Below are positions 17,091 to 26,191 of a stretch of DNA of 64,000 nucleotides, piece by piece (the first letter of the stretch is position 1; every line of letters begins with the position of its first letter). The stretch is from assembly GCF_018982965.1 (NCBI RefSeq), contig NZ_JACBYP010000028.1, positions 1 through 64,000 of the forward strand, given 5' to 3'. The position numbers and the translations under genes are program-made. The stretch comes from Streptomyces mayonensis (GTDB lineage Bacteria > Actinomycetota > Actinomycetes > Streptomycetales > Streptomycetaceae). The notes under the pieces are model-generated. The model made no database searches, was not told the origin of the DNA, and saw only the letters and a list, made by a program, of their open reading frames with translations.

Positions 17091-18173
17091 TTATGCGTCC
17101 GAGGAGAAGCGGAGCGCTGCCGGGGGGATGTGGGCGTTGCACCAGATGCGGGCGCCTGAGCGGAGTTCGTTGTCGGCGCCGATGGTCGCACCGTCGCCGA
17201 TGACCGTGTCGGTGAGGACCGTGCGGGTGCCGACACGGGCGCGGGTGCCGATGAGGGAGTCGGTGATGACGGCACCGGGCTCGATGACGGCGCCCGGCAG
17301 GATCGTGCTGCCGAAGACACGCGCCCCCTCCGCCACGAAGGCGCCCTCGCCGACCACCGTGCCGCCGGCCAGCTTGGCGTCGGCGGCTACCTGGGCCGTG
17401 GGCAGCACCAGGCGGTCGCCGCAGCGGCCCGGTATGGCCGGGGAGGGGGCGCGGCCGAGCACCAGGTCGGCCGAGCCGCGGACGAAGGCGGCCGGAGTGC
17501 CCAGGTCCAGCCAGTAGGTGGAGTCGACCATGCCCTGCAGGTGGGCTCCGGTGGCGAGGAGCTCGGGAAAGGTCTCGCGCTCGACCGAGACGGGGCGCCC
17601 CGCCGGGATGGTGTCGATGACCGAGCGGCGGAAGACGTACGCCCCCGCGTTGATCTGGTCGGTGACGATCTCCTCGGGAGTCTGGGGCTTCTCCAGGAAG
17701 GCCAGCACCCTGCCCGTGTCGTCGGTGGGGACCAGGCCGTACGCCCGGGGATCGGTGACCTTGGTCAGGTGCAGGGAGACGTCCGCGCCCGTCGTCCCGT
17801 GGGTGCGGACCAGCGCGCCGATGTCCAGGCCCGTCAGGATGTCGCCGTTGAAGATCAGCACCGGGTCGTCGGGGCCCGAGTGCAGCCGGGACGCCACGTT
17901 GCGGATCGCGCCGCCCGTGCCGAGCGGCTCCTCCTCCGTGACGTACTCCAGGTGCAGCCCGAGGGCGGCGCCGTCACCGAAGTACGGCTCGAAGACCTCG
18001 GCCAGGTAGCTCGTCGCGAGCACGATGTGCTCGACGCCCGCCGCCTTCGCGCGGGCCAGCTGGTGGGTGAGGAACGGCACCCCGGCCGCCCGGACCATGG
18101 GCTTGGGCGTGTGCACCGTGAGCGGTCGCAGCCGCGTGCCCTTGCCGCCGACCAGGAGGATCGCTTCTGTCAC
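17091..18173 (-). CDS. NDP-sugar pyrophosphorylase (mannose-1-phosphate guanylyltransferase-like)
   Basis: A 360-residue enzyme making an NDP-sugar from a sugar-1-phosphate. The N terminus carries the nucleotidyltransferase signature LLVGGKGTRLRPLT with HTPKPM, the metal-binding FNGDIL (about 112-117) and FLEKP. The C-terminal third is a left-handed beta-helix of hexapeptide repeats (GEGAFVAEGARV, IGDGATIGADN). GDP-mannose is the family-based guess; together with ManB it would supply mannosyl donors. GTG 18173 was chosen because the catalytic loop begins five residues later and GGAAG lies upstream; the frame runs on to 18650 without homology. Confidence 0.88.
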   Translation of the reverse strand: MTEAILLVGGKGTRLRPLTVHTPKPMVRAAGVPFLTHQLARAKAAGVEHIVLATSYLAEVFEPYFGDGAALGLHLEYVTEEEPLGTGGAIRNVASRLHSGPDDPVLIFNGDILTGLDIGALVRTHGTTGADVSLHLTKVTDPRAYGLVPTDDTGRVLAFLEKPQTPEEIVTDQINAGAYVFRRSVIDTIPAGRPVSVERETFPELLATGAHLQGMVDSTYWLDLGTPAAFVRGSADLVLGRAPSPAIPGRCGDRLVLPTAQVAADAKLAGGTVVGEGAFVAEGARVFGSTILPGAVIEPGAVITDSLIGTRARVGTRTVLTDTVIGDGATIGADNELRSGARIWCNAHIPPAALRFSSDA

Positions 18174-18277
18174 CGTCGTCTCTGCTTCCTGCCGGGACCG
18201 GCCGAACTGTGTTTCGGCCGGCCAGTGTATGCAGACCGTTCCTTGGCGCCCTCGATTGGCCGTGCGGTGTCCCGCGC

Positions 18278-19690
18278 TCAGCGGCCCTGGTACTGCGCCG
18301 CCTTCGAGCGGCTCGTGCCGAGCTTGCCGTAGAGCTTCTGGCCGGGACAGTTCGTCGCGAAGCCGTCGCGGTGACCGGAGATGACGTTCAGTCGTACCTT
18401 CTTGCCTTTTCGGTAGAGATTGCCACCTCCGGACTTCAGGTATGTCTTGCCGTTCGGATTCATCCCGTAGAGCCCGAGCTTCCACGCGGTGAGCCGGGCG
18501 ATCGCCTTCAGGGCCGCCGCCGACGGCTCGCCGTCGCTGTACGTGCCGAGAACGGCGATGCCCATGCTGTCGGAGTTGAACCCCAGAGTGTGGGCGCCCA
18601 GTACCGGCTTGGACACTCCTCCGGCCCGGCCCTCGTAGATCTGCCCGCACCTGTCGACGAGGAAGTTGTAGCCGAGGTCCCGCCAGCCCGTGCTCCTGAC
18701 GTGGTAGCGGTAGATACTGCGGATGACCGACGGCGCCTGCGAGCAGCGGTAGTTGTTGCCGGTGGCCGAGTGGTGCACGAAGGCGGCCCTGACCTTCTTC
18801 GTGTACACGAACCCCTTCTCGCGCAGCTGCTCGTCGGCGCCCCAGCCGCGGCGTGTGGTGATCTTCGGGCGGGCACCGACGTGCGGGCTCCGCGGGCTCG
18901 CCCCGTGCCGCGCCGCGAGTCCGGCCACGGTCTCGGACCGGCTCAGGGCCGGGATCTCGGTGGCGCCGAGGGGTGCCTGGCCCACGTTGGCGCGGGACAC
19001 GGCGGTCGCTTCAGCTGCCCCTTGGGTGGTCCCTCCGACGGCCCCTCCAGTGGCCGCTTCGGCGGCCGGGGCGGTGGCGCGCGGCCGCCCCTTCGCCGGC
19101 GCCGGGGGGACGGTCACGGGGGTGGCGCCCTTGCCGGGGTCGACGAGTTCGAGGCGCAGGCCGGCGGGGAGCGGGGAGGCGGCGGTCCGGGACGCTTCGG
19201 CTGCGCCCTCCGCCCGCACACGCACCTCCACCCCGTCCGACTCGCCCACCCACAGCGGTGCGGTGGCGCCGCGGACCCGGCCGGAGTCGCTCTCGGCGGT
19301 GCCGGGGTCGGCCGCGTGGTCGGCGTTGTGGGTCTCCAACCGCTGCCAGTGCGACCAGGTTCCGGTGGCGGTCGCGCGGGTACGGACCTCGACCCTGCCG
19401 TGCAGTTCGGCACCGGCGTCGTCCCACACGATGCCGACCAGCGAGAACTTACGTACGTCCCGGCGGGGCAGGCCCTGGGACGCGGCGCCGGGCGCGCGGT
19501 CGGCGGTGAGGGGGGCGAGGGGCAGCGAGCGGGTGCTGCCGGGGACTTCGGGACCGGGCTGTGCCGTTGTGCGGGTGGGAGGCGGCGGGGCCGGGGGCGC
19601 GGAGGTGGCCGCCGCCGCGGGCGGGGTGAGCGGGACGGCCAGGGCCGTCGCACACGTGACACCGATCGAGGAAGCAAGGAATCCACGCAT
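18278..19690 (-). CDS. Secreted peptidoglycan-recognition-type N-acetylmuramoyl-L-alanine amidase
   Basis: A 470-residue exported protein. A signal peptide (MRGFLASSIGVTCATALAVP) precedes a Pro/Ala-rich region and an Ig-like segment. The C-terminal PGRP/amidase_2 domain (about 275-455) contains HHSATGNNY, NFLVDRCGQIYEGRAGG, HTLGFNSDSMGIAVLG and GHRDGFATNCPGQ. The three zinc ligands (two His, one Cys) are present, so amidase activity against the peptide stem is expected. ATG 19690 has AGGATCAGGGG upstream; GTG 19708 has no ribosome site. An inverted repeat AGACA-GATA-TGTCT lies 23 nt before the start (19713-19726) and may be an operator. Confidence 0.9.
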   Translation of the reverse strand: MRGFLASSIGVTCATALAVPLTPPAAAATSAPPAPPPPTRTTAQPGPEVPGSTRSLPLAPLTADRAPGAASQGLPRRDVRKFSLVGIVWDDAGAELHGRVEVRTRATATGTWSHWQRLETHNADHAADPGTAESDSGRVRGATAPLWVGESDGVEVRVRAEGAAEASRTAASPLPAGLRLELVDPGKGATPVTVPPAPAKGRPRATAPAAEAATGGAVGGTTQGAAEATAVSRANVGQAPLGATEIPALSRSETVAGLAARHGASPRSPHVGARPKITTRRGWGADEQLREKGFVYTKKVRAAFVHHSATGNNYRCSQAPSVIRSIYRYHVRSTGWRDLGYNFLVDRCGQIYEGRAGGVSKPVLGAHTLGFNSDSMGIAVLGTYSDGEPSAAALKAIARLTAWKLGLYGMNPNGKTYLKSGGGNLYRKGKKVRLNVISGHRDGFATNCPGQKLYGKLGTSRSKAAQYQGR

Positions 19691-19830
19691 GCCCCTGATC
19701 CTGGACACAGTCAGACAGATATGTCTATTTGGGACCTGACGGGCCGTCGGGTCGCCCTCGTCCGTTTCGGTGGTGGTGCGGCGCTCCGTCCACCCGGTGC
19801 GCGCGCCGGGGGCCGCGTACGCTTGCCCGG

Positions 19831-20595
19831 GTGAACGCGACCAACCGCACCCCCGCCGACCTGCTGAGTTCCGCGCTCGCCGCCGACTCGGAACGCCCCC
19901 TGGTGACCTTCTACGACGACGCCACCGGCGAACGCGTCGAACTCTCCGTCGCCACCTTCGCCAATTGGGTGGCCAAGACGGCCAACCTGCTCCAGGACGA
20001 ACTGTCCGTCGAACCCGGCGACCGGGTCGCGCTGCTGCTGCCCGCGCACTGGCAGACGGCGGTGTGGCTGCTGGCGTGCGCGTCGGTGGGGGTCGTGGCC
20101 GACGTGTCGGGGGATCCGGCGGCGGCGGACGTCGTCGTGAGCGGACCCTCGCCGGAGGCGCTGGAGGCGGCGCGGGCCTGCTCGGGCCCCCGGATCGCGC
20201 TGGCGCTGCGACCGCTCGGGGGGCGGTTCGCGCCGCACGCGCCGGAGGGCTTCGCCGACTACGCGGTGGAGGTGCCGGGACAGGGCGACCGCTTCGTGCC
20301 GTACGCGCCGGTGGAGCCGGAGGCTCCGGCGCTGATCGTGGCCGGGCGGGAGTTCAGTGGCGCCGAGGTCGTGGAGCGGGCCCGGGCGGAGGCGTCGGGG
20401 CTGGGACTCACGGGGCCGGGCGCGCGGATCCTGTCGGCGTTGCCGTACGACACGTGGGAGGGGTTGAGCGCGGGGCTGTACGGGCCGCTCGCGAGCGGGG
20501 GGTCGGTGGTGCTGTGCCGGCATCTGGAGCAGGCCGGGGCGGACGTGGTCGACCGGCGGATCGAGACGGAGCGGGTGTCGGCCGTGGCGCGGTGA
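19831..20595 (+). CDS. TIGR03089 family protein
   Basis: A 254-residue actinobacterial protein related to the N-terminal part of AMP-binding (ANL) enzymes: it has an EPGDRVALLLPAHWQTAVWLL segment and a late LSALPYDTWEGLSAGLYGPL segment. It lacks the long C-terminal subdomain and the classical phosphate-binding loop, so adenylation is not expected. GTG 19831 lies 7 nt after TACGCT, with no ribosome site, and is probably a leaderless start. Divergent from the amidase gene and upstream of the LCP array. Function unknown. Confidence 0.8.
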   Translation: MNATNRTPADLLSSALAADSERPLVTFYDDATGERVELSVATFANWVAKTANLLQDELSVEPGDRVALLLPAHWQTAVWLLACASVGVVADVSGDPAAADVVVSGPSPEALEAARACSGPRIALALRPLGGRFAPHAPEGFADYAVEVPGQGDRFVPYAPVEPEAPALIVAGREFSGAEVVERARAEASGLGLTGPGARILSALPYDTWEGLSAGLYGPLASGGSVVLCRHLEQAGADVVDRRIETERVSAVAR

Positions 20596-20896
20596 GCTTC
20601 CCGGCAGGTTTCCGCGCGGGATACCGCGCAGGGTTCCGCACTCCGGGCTTCGCAGCCCGCAGCCCGTACTTCGCACCCCGCGCCTCCGCACCCCCGCACC
20701 CCCGCACCCCGCGCAGGGGCTGAAGCGGGAGCGGAGCCCGGCGTCGGCTGTCCGCGGCCGAGGGGAGACCAGGGGAGGCCGAGGGAGACCGGGGGAGGCC
20801 AGGGACCCGTGACCCGTTCGGCGCAGTTCCGTTCTGTCTCCGTCCCGGGCCCGGGGCATGGTCGTACCAGCGCTCGGGCGTGGGACGGAGTCGGTC
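20596..20896. other. Repetitive intergenic region before the LCP array
   Basis: About 300 nt with no supported gene. It contains CGCACCC runs (20690-20715) and a purine-rich imperfect repeat with a period of about 20 nt built from GAGGGGAGACC and GGGGAGGCC (20759-20803). Confidence 0.6.
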
Positions 20897-22090
20897 GTGG
20901 GGAAGGACGCGGGTAGGCGGGACCGCGGGGTGCTGGGACCCGGGGTGGGCGCGTCCGCGAGCGGCGGCGGGTTGCGGCGCCGGCGTCGCAGGCGGCGGCT
21001 GGTGGCGGCGGGGATCGCCGTCGTCGTCCTGGCCGCGGGTGCCGCGGGTGCCGGCTGGGCGGTGTACGCGAAGCTGAGCGGCAACATCACGGCGGACGAG
21101 GCGGCGGCCGCCGAGCTGGCCCGGTACGAGAAGGAGCGGCCCACCGCGCGGGTCCGCGGCGCGCAGAACATCCTGCTGATCGGTTCGGACTCGCGCTCCG
21201 GCGACGGCAACGGGCGCTACGGCCGGGACTCCGGGACCGAGCGCTCGGACACCACGATCCTGCTGCACCTGGCCGCGGGCCGGGACAGCGCCACCGCCGT
21301 CTCCCTCCCCCGCGACCTCATGGTCGACGTCCCCGGCTGCCACCGCCCGGACGGGTCACTCGCCGGGCCCACCTTCGCTCAGTTCAACTCCGCCTTCGCC
21401 GTGGGCGGTTCGGCGTGCTCGATCCGTACGGTGGAGAAGCTGACCGGCATCCGGCTCGATCACCACGTGGTCGTCGACTTCCAGGGCTTCAAGGAGATGG
21501 TCGACGCACTCGACGGCGTCGAGGTGTGCCTGCGCGAACCGGTCGACGACAAGGACGCCGCCCTCAGACTGCCCGCGGGCCGGGTGACACTCGACGGCGA
21601 GCAGGCCCTCGGCTACGTCCGGGCCCGCAAGTCGCTCGGCGACGGCAGCGACACCGACCGGATGGACCGGCAGCAGCGCTTTCTGGGAGCGCTCGTGAAC
21701 AAGGCGCAGAGCAATGGCGTACTGCTGAATCCGGTGAAGCTGTACCCCGTTCTGGACGCGGCCACGTCGTCGCTCACCACCGACCCGAATCTGGCGAGTC
21801 TGCGTGGTTTGTACGACCTCGTACGCGGCCTGCGCGACATTCCCACTGAACGCGTGCAATTCCTGACCGTCCCCCGGGAGTCGTACACAGGAAACCCCAA
21901 TCGTGACCAGCTCGTGCAGCCCGACGCCGAGAAGCTCTTCGCCCGCCTGCGGATGGACGAACCCGTGACGATCGCGGCACCCCGGAGCAACTCGGGCGCC
22001 GGTAGCGGGAATTCCGGTGATCCCGGCGGGGCCGAATCCCCGGCACCGACCTTCAGCGGGAACACCGCCGACGAAGACGTCTGCGAGTAA
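20897..22090 (+). CDS. LCP (LytR-CpsA-Psr) family glycopolymer ligase 1
   Basis: LCP enzymes transfer lipid-linked glycopolymers to peptidoglycan outside the membrane. This 397-residue protein has a short basic cytoplasmic N terminus, a membrane segment (about 35-57) and an LCP domain with NILLIGSDSRSG, VSLPRDLMVDVPGC, FNSAFAVGG and VRARKSLGDGSDTDR-MDRQQRF. It ends in a Ser/Gly/Pro-rich tail and lacks the LytR C-terminal domain of its neighbours. GTG 20897 was chosen because GGACGGAG lies 6 nt upstream; ATG 20858 is an alternative. First of seven LCP genes. Confidence 0.88.
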   Translation: MGKDAGRRDRGVLGPGVGASASGGGLRRRRRRRRLVAAGIAVVVLAAGAAGAGWAVYAKLSGNITADEAAAAELARYEKERPTARVRGAQNILLIGSDSRSGDGNGRYGRDSGTERSDTTILLHLAAGRDSATAVSLPRDLMVDVPGCHRPDGSLAGPTFAQFNSAFAVGGSACSIRTVEKLTGIRLDHHVVVDFQGFKEMVDALDGVEVCLREPVDDKDAALRLPAGRVTLDGEQALGYVRARKSLGDGSDTDRMDRQQRFLGALVNKAQSNGVLLNPVKLYPVLDAATSSLTTDPNLASLRGLYDLVRGLRDIPTERVQFLTVPRESYTGNPNRDQLVQPDAEKLFARLRMDEPVTIAAPRSNSGAGSGNSGDPGGAESPAPTFSGNTADEDVCE

Positions 22091-22202
22091 AACGCATTCC
22101 GAGAACGGCGGGACGGGCACGAACGCGCGGACAATTGTCCAAGGAATGCGCCGTATTGCCCAGTTGTAAGGTTCGTGGAATGCGTCACTGTCGTCGCCCC
22201 GC

Positions 22203-22225
22203 ACCGAACCTGGCGGTTAGTGTGA
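22203..22225 (+). promoter_or_regulatory. Conserved -10 region upstream of LCP gene 2
   Basis: CCGAACC-GGCGG-TAGTGTGA occurs here and again at 26056-26078 upstream of the paralogous LCP gene 4. TAGTGT fits a -10 box. Conservation in both copies suggests the promoter was duplicated with the gene. Confidence 0.5.
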
Positions 22226-22340
22226 CTGATCCGGCGTGCCCTGTCGCGGAGTTGTGCTTCGGGGGCGCGCACCGAGTGAGCAAGACCGGGCGCCTATAGG
22301 GGAGGGCGCCGCGTGGCCCCGACGGAGGATTCGGACAACC

Positions 22341-24086
22341 GTGGACGCGCAAGGCCGTGGGCGGGCAGATGACATCGACCCCGCAGACCAGTGGGTGCTC
22401 AATCCGGACACCGGCGATTACGAACTGCGACTGACCCCTCCCCCACCGCAGTCGTCGGTCCCGCGCCCCCGCCGGGCCGCACCCGCCGAGGCACCGACAC
22501 CGGCACCCGGCCGCGGCGGCCGTGCGGACCATGCGGACCGCGAGGTGCCCGCGTCCCGCAGGCGCCGCGCGACGCCCGAGGAGGAGCCGCCGGGACGGCG
22601 CAGCCGCCGGCGGCCGGCGAAGAAGAAGTCCAGGGGCAAGCGGATCCTGCTGTGGACCGGCGGCACCATGGCCTTCGTCGTCCTCGCCGCGGGCGTCGGC
22701 GGGTACCTGTATCTGCAGCACCTCAACGACAACATCCAGTCCGTGTCCGACGACGGCGCCGGCACCGGCGGCTTCTCGAAGGACAAGGCGATCAACATCC
22801 TGCTGATCGGTACCGACAAGCGCACCGGCGACGGCAACGAGGGCTACGGCGACAACGGCAGCGCCGGCCACGCCGACACGAACATCCTGCTGCACGTGTC
22901 CAAGGACCGCTCCAACGCGACCGCCCTCAGCATCCCCCGCGACCTGATCGTCGACGTGCCCGACTGCCCGACCACGCAGGAGGACGGGTCGACGAAGGTG
23001 ATCCCCGGCGAGTCCGAGGTCCGCTTCAACACCAGCCTCGGCCAGAGCGAACGTACGCCCAGCTGCACCATGCGCACCGTCACCGAGCTGACGGGCGTCA
23101 CGCCGGACAACTTCATGGTGGCCGACTTCAACGCGGTCAAGACATTGACCTCTGCGGTCGGCGGGGTCGAGGTGTGCCTGGCGAAGGACATCGACGACCC
23201 CGACTCGCACCTGAAGCTGCCGGCGGGCAAGCACACCATCGAGGGCGAGGAGGCCCTCGCCTTCGTGCGCACCCGGCACTCCGTGGGCTTCGGCGGCGAC
23301 CTGAGCCGGATCGAGATACAGCAGCAGTTCCTCAGCGCACTGATGCGCAAGCTGAAGTCCAACGACACGCTCACCAGCCCGTCGAAGATGGTGAAGCTGG
23401 CCGAGGCGGGCACCGAGGCGCTGACCGTCGACTCCCAGCTGGACAGCATCACCAAGCTGAAGGACCTGGGTCTGGAGCTGGGCAAGCTCAACATCAAGAA
23501 CCTGACCTTCACCACGGTGCCGGTGGTGGACAACCCGGCCGAGAAGGTCGCGGCCACGGTCGTGCTGAAGGAGGGCTCCGCCCAGCAGGTCTTCGACATG
23601 ATCAAGAACGACGTCTCCTTCACCGAGGTCAAGGAGAAGGAGAAGCAGCAGAAGGAGAAGGAGGACGCGGCCGACGCCGCCCGGCTCAAGGGCGAGAAGT
23701 CCGAGCCCGGCGAGATCCGGGTCCGCGTTCTGAACGGCGGCGCCTCCGACGGCAGCGCGGGGCGGGAGCTGACCTATCTCCAGAACGAGGCGGGCGTCAC
23801 CAAGTCCGAGAACGCGGGCACCGCCGCCGAGGACATCGACAGGACCACCCTGGAGTACGCCCCCGACCAGGCCGACCAGGCCCGCGCCCTCGCCGAGATC
23901 CTCGGCCTGTCCGGCGCCGCCATGAAGCCCGGCGAAAGCCCTCCCAACTCCCAGGGCCTGCCCACCATGACCCTCACCCTCGCCAAGGACTTCAAGGGCG
24001 CCGGCATCAAGCTCGACGCCTCCTCCGGAAAGGCGCCCGAGGACGTCCAGAAGTCCACGGCGGACAAGGTCGAGTGCGCGAAGTGA
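22341..24086 (+). CDS. LCP family glycopolymer ligase 2 (type A paralogue) with LytR C-terminal domain
   Basis: 581 residues. A cytoplasmic segment begins with VDAQGRGRADD and holds DQWVLNPDTGDYELRL, then an Arg/Lys-rich disordered stretch, a membrane helix (about 103-125), the LCP domain (NILLIGTDKRTGDGNEGYGD, LSIPRDLIVDVPDC, VRTRHSVGFGGDLSR-IEIQQQ) and a C-terminal LytR_C domain (RVRVLNGGASDGSAG onward). GTG 22341 was chosen by comparison with the paralogue at 26192: the GTG and what follows are conserved, whereas the sequence just upstream differs by an indel that breaks the frame. GGAGG lies 12 nt upstream. Probably transcribed with LCP gene 3. Confidence 0.9.
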   Translation: MDAQGRGRADDIDPADQWVLNPDTGDYELRLTPPPPQSSVPRPRRAAPAEAPTPAPGRGGRADHADREVPASRRRRATPEEEPPGRRSRRRPAKKKSRGKRILLWTGGTMAFVVLAAGVGGYLYLQHLNDNIQSVSDDGAGTGGFSKDKAINILLIGTDKRTGDGNEGYGDNGSAGHADTNILLHVSKDRSNATALSIPRDLIVDVPDCPTTQEDGSTKVIPGESEVRFNTSLGQSERTPSCTMRTVTELTGVTPDNFMVADFNAVKTLTSAVGGVEVCLAKDIDDPDSHLKLPAGKHTIEGEEALAFVRTRHSVGFGGDLSRIEIQQQFLSALMRKLKSNDTLTSPSKMVKLAEAGTEALTVDSQLDSITKLKDLGLELGKLNIKNLTFTTVPVVDNPAEKVAATVVLKEGSAQQVFDMIKNDVSFTEVKEKEKQQKEKEDAADAARLKGEKSEPGEIRVRVLNGGASDGSAGRELTYLQNEAGVTKSENAGTAAEDIDRTTLEYAPDQADQARALAEILGLSGAAMKPGESPPNSQGLPTMTLTLAKDFKGAGIKLDASSGKAPEDVQKSTADKVECAK

Positions 24087-24271
24087 CCTGAGCGGCCCCG
24101 AGCACGTCTGACAGTACGGCAGTCCATCGGTCAACCGTCCACTGATGGAAGGTCCACCGGCGAACAATCCGTCGGCATCGCCGTACAGCCAACACGGGGC
24201 TCCGTACGTCCAACTGTGCGACCAGGTCACGCGCAGGGGGCACGTCCGCAGGCCCAGGGTGGGAGAAGGAC

Positions 24272-25987
24272 ATGACGCAGGGCAGTGTGCACGAGGAGGG
24301 AACGCGACCGGAGGCCGGCCGTCCCACCCGCGGCAGCGACATCCGTGGCGGGCCGGACGGGGGCGGCAGGGACACGGCGGGGCGCCGGGAGCCGCCGGGC
24401 GGGGGCGGCAGACGGCCCGCACCACGCCGGGGCGGGCGCCGGCACCGGGCGCTGCGCTGGTCGGCGACGACCCTCGCGGTCCTCATACTCGGCACCGCCG
24501 GCGCCGGTTACCTCTACTACGAGCACCTCAACGGCAACCTCCAGAAGGGCGAACGCAGCAGCGGCGACTCGAAGGCGCACCGGACCGAGCCGAACGCGGC
24601 CGGCCAGACGCCCCTGAACATCCTGCTGATCGGTTCCGACAGCCGTGCCTCCGACGCCAACGTGGCGCTGGGCGGCGGCAGGAACCACCGCGACAGTCCG
24701 CCGCTGGGCGACGTGCAGATGCTGATCCACCTCGCCGCGGACCGCAAGAGCGCCGCGGTGGTGAGCATCCCCCGCGACACCCGGGTCGACATCCCGGCGT
24801 GCAAGGACCCCGGCACCGGGGAGAAGTTCCCGGCGGCCAACGCCATCATCAACGAGTCGCTCGCCCGCGGCGGCCCCGGCTGCACCCTGGCCACCTGGGA
24901 GAACCTCACCGGTGTCTACGTCGACCACTGGATGACGATCGACTTCGCGGGCGTGGTCTCGATGGCGGACGCCGTCGGCGGGGTCGAGGTCTGCGTGAAC
25001 CAGAACGTGTGGGACCGCCCGCTGCCCGGCGTGCCCGGCGGCTCCGGTCTGAAGCTGACGGCCGGCTCGCACAAGGTGCAGGGCGAGGAGGCGCTCCAGT
25101 GGCTGCGCACCCGGCACGCGTGGGGCAGCGACCCGCTGCGGGCCCGGGCCCAGCACATGTACATGAACTCGATGATCCGCACGCTGAAGCAGCAGAACGC
25201 CTTCACCGACACCGGCCGGCTCATGGGCCTGGCCGAGTCCGCGACGAGGTCGCTGAAGGTCTCCGAGGAGATCGGCACCGTCAAGAAGCTGTACGACCTG
25301 GGCATGCAGCTGAAGACGGTGCCCACCGACCGCATCACGATGACGACGATCCCCACCGTCCAGGACCAGCAGGACGCGAACCACCTGCTGCCGGCCGCCG
25401 GCGCGGACGCGATGTGGGCGATGCTCCGCGACGACGTGGCCTTCGACGACAAGGGCGGCACGAGCGGCAAGGGCAGCACGAGCGGCGAGACCGGCCAGGG
25501 GGACAAGGACGGCAAGGACGGTGAAGGCCGGGGGCAGGGCGCCGGGGAGGGGTCCTCCGACGAGCCGGCCGCCGACGCCGAGATGGACGTCGTCGTGCAG
25601 AACGCCACCCGCTCGGCGACCCTCGGGCCGGTCACGGGCCGCGCCGGCGCGGTCGCCGGGACGCTGGTGGAGAAGGGCTTCACGGGGACGACGACCGACG
25701 CCTCGGCCGCGCGCGCCGAGGAGAGGACGACGGTCCGCTACCCGAGCGACGACTTGGCGGGCGACGCGCGACGCGTCGCCGAGGCGCTGGGGATTCCGGC
25801 GAGTTCGGTGCGCAGGTCCACCGACGTGTCCGGGATCACGCTCGTGGTGGGAGCGGACTGGCGCTCGGGCACGTCCTACCCGGAGCAGCGGACGCCGGGG
25901 GCCGGAGACCTGCCGGAGGACAGCGACGCCCTCAACGGCTCGGAGACCGACAAGTGCATGGAGGTCTACGAACCCTACCGATGGTAG
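24272..25987 (+). CDS. LCP family glycopolymer ligase 3 (type B paralogue) with LytR C-terminal domain
   Basis: 571 residues: a Gly/Arg-rich cytoplasmic leader, a membrane helix (about 62-83), then the LCP domain with NILLIGSDSRASD, VVSIPRDTRVDIPAC (PRD about 167-169) and a distinctive LRTRHAWGSDPLRARAQHM segment. A Gly/Lys/Asp-rich linker (about 390-430) leads to a LytR_C domain (VVVQNATRSATLG). The usual RQQ of LCP proteins is replaced by AQHMYMNSM, a change shared only with LCP gene 5. ATG 24272 has GGGAGAAGGAC directly upstream. It lies 185 nt after LCP gene 2. Confidence 0.9.
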   Translation: MTQGSVHEEGTRPEAGRPTRGSDIRGGPDGGGRDTAGRREPPGGGGRRPAPRRGGRRHRALRWSATTLAVLILGTAGAGYLYYEHLNGNLQKGERSSGDSKAHRTEPNAAGQTPLNILLIGSDSRASDANVALGGGRNHRDSPPLGDVQMLIHLAADRKSAAVVSIPRDTRVDIPACKDPGTGEKFPAANAIINESLARGGPGCTLATWENLTGVYVDHWMTIDFAGVVSMADAVGGVEVCVNQNVWDRPLPGVPGGSGLKLTAGSHKVQGEEALQWLRTRHAWGSDPLRARAQHMYMNSMIRTLKQQNAFTDTGRLMGLAESATRSLKVSEEIGTVKKLYDLGMQLKTVPTDRITMTTIPTVQDQQDANHLLPAAGADAMWAMLRDDVAFDDKGGTSGKGSTSGETGQGDKDGKDGEGRGQGAGEGSSDEPAADAEMDVVVQNATRSATLGPVTGRAGAVAGTLVEKGFTGTTTDASAARAEERTTVRYPSDDLAGDARRVAEALGIPASSVRRSTDVSGITLVVGADWRSGTSYPEQRTPGAGDLPEDSDALNGSETDKCMEVYEPYRW

Positions 25988-26055
25988 GAGTTCACGAAAA
26001 TAGGAGAGATTGCCCTGATGTAGGGGTGTCGAATGTGACACCGGAGTCGTTCGAC

Positions 26056-26078
26056 GCCGAACCGGGCGGATAGTGTGA
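26056..26078 (+). promoter_or_regulatory. Conserved -10 region upstream of LCP gene 4
   Basis: The second copy of the GCCGAACC-GGCGG-TAGTGTGA motif described at 22203-22225, at a comparable distance from the start codon (about 115 nt). Confidence 0.5.
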
Positions 26079-26191
26079 GCGCTCCAGTGCCCCGGCCGCG
26101 AGCTCAGCCCTGGCGTCGTGCACTTGTTGACCCTTTACCGTGCGCCTTCCACCGAAGGTGCCGCGTGGCCCCGACGGAGGATTGGGAGACC

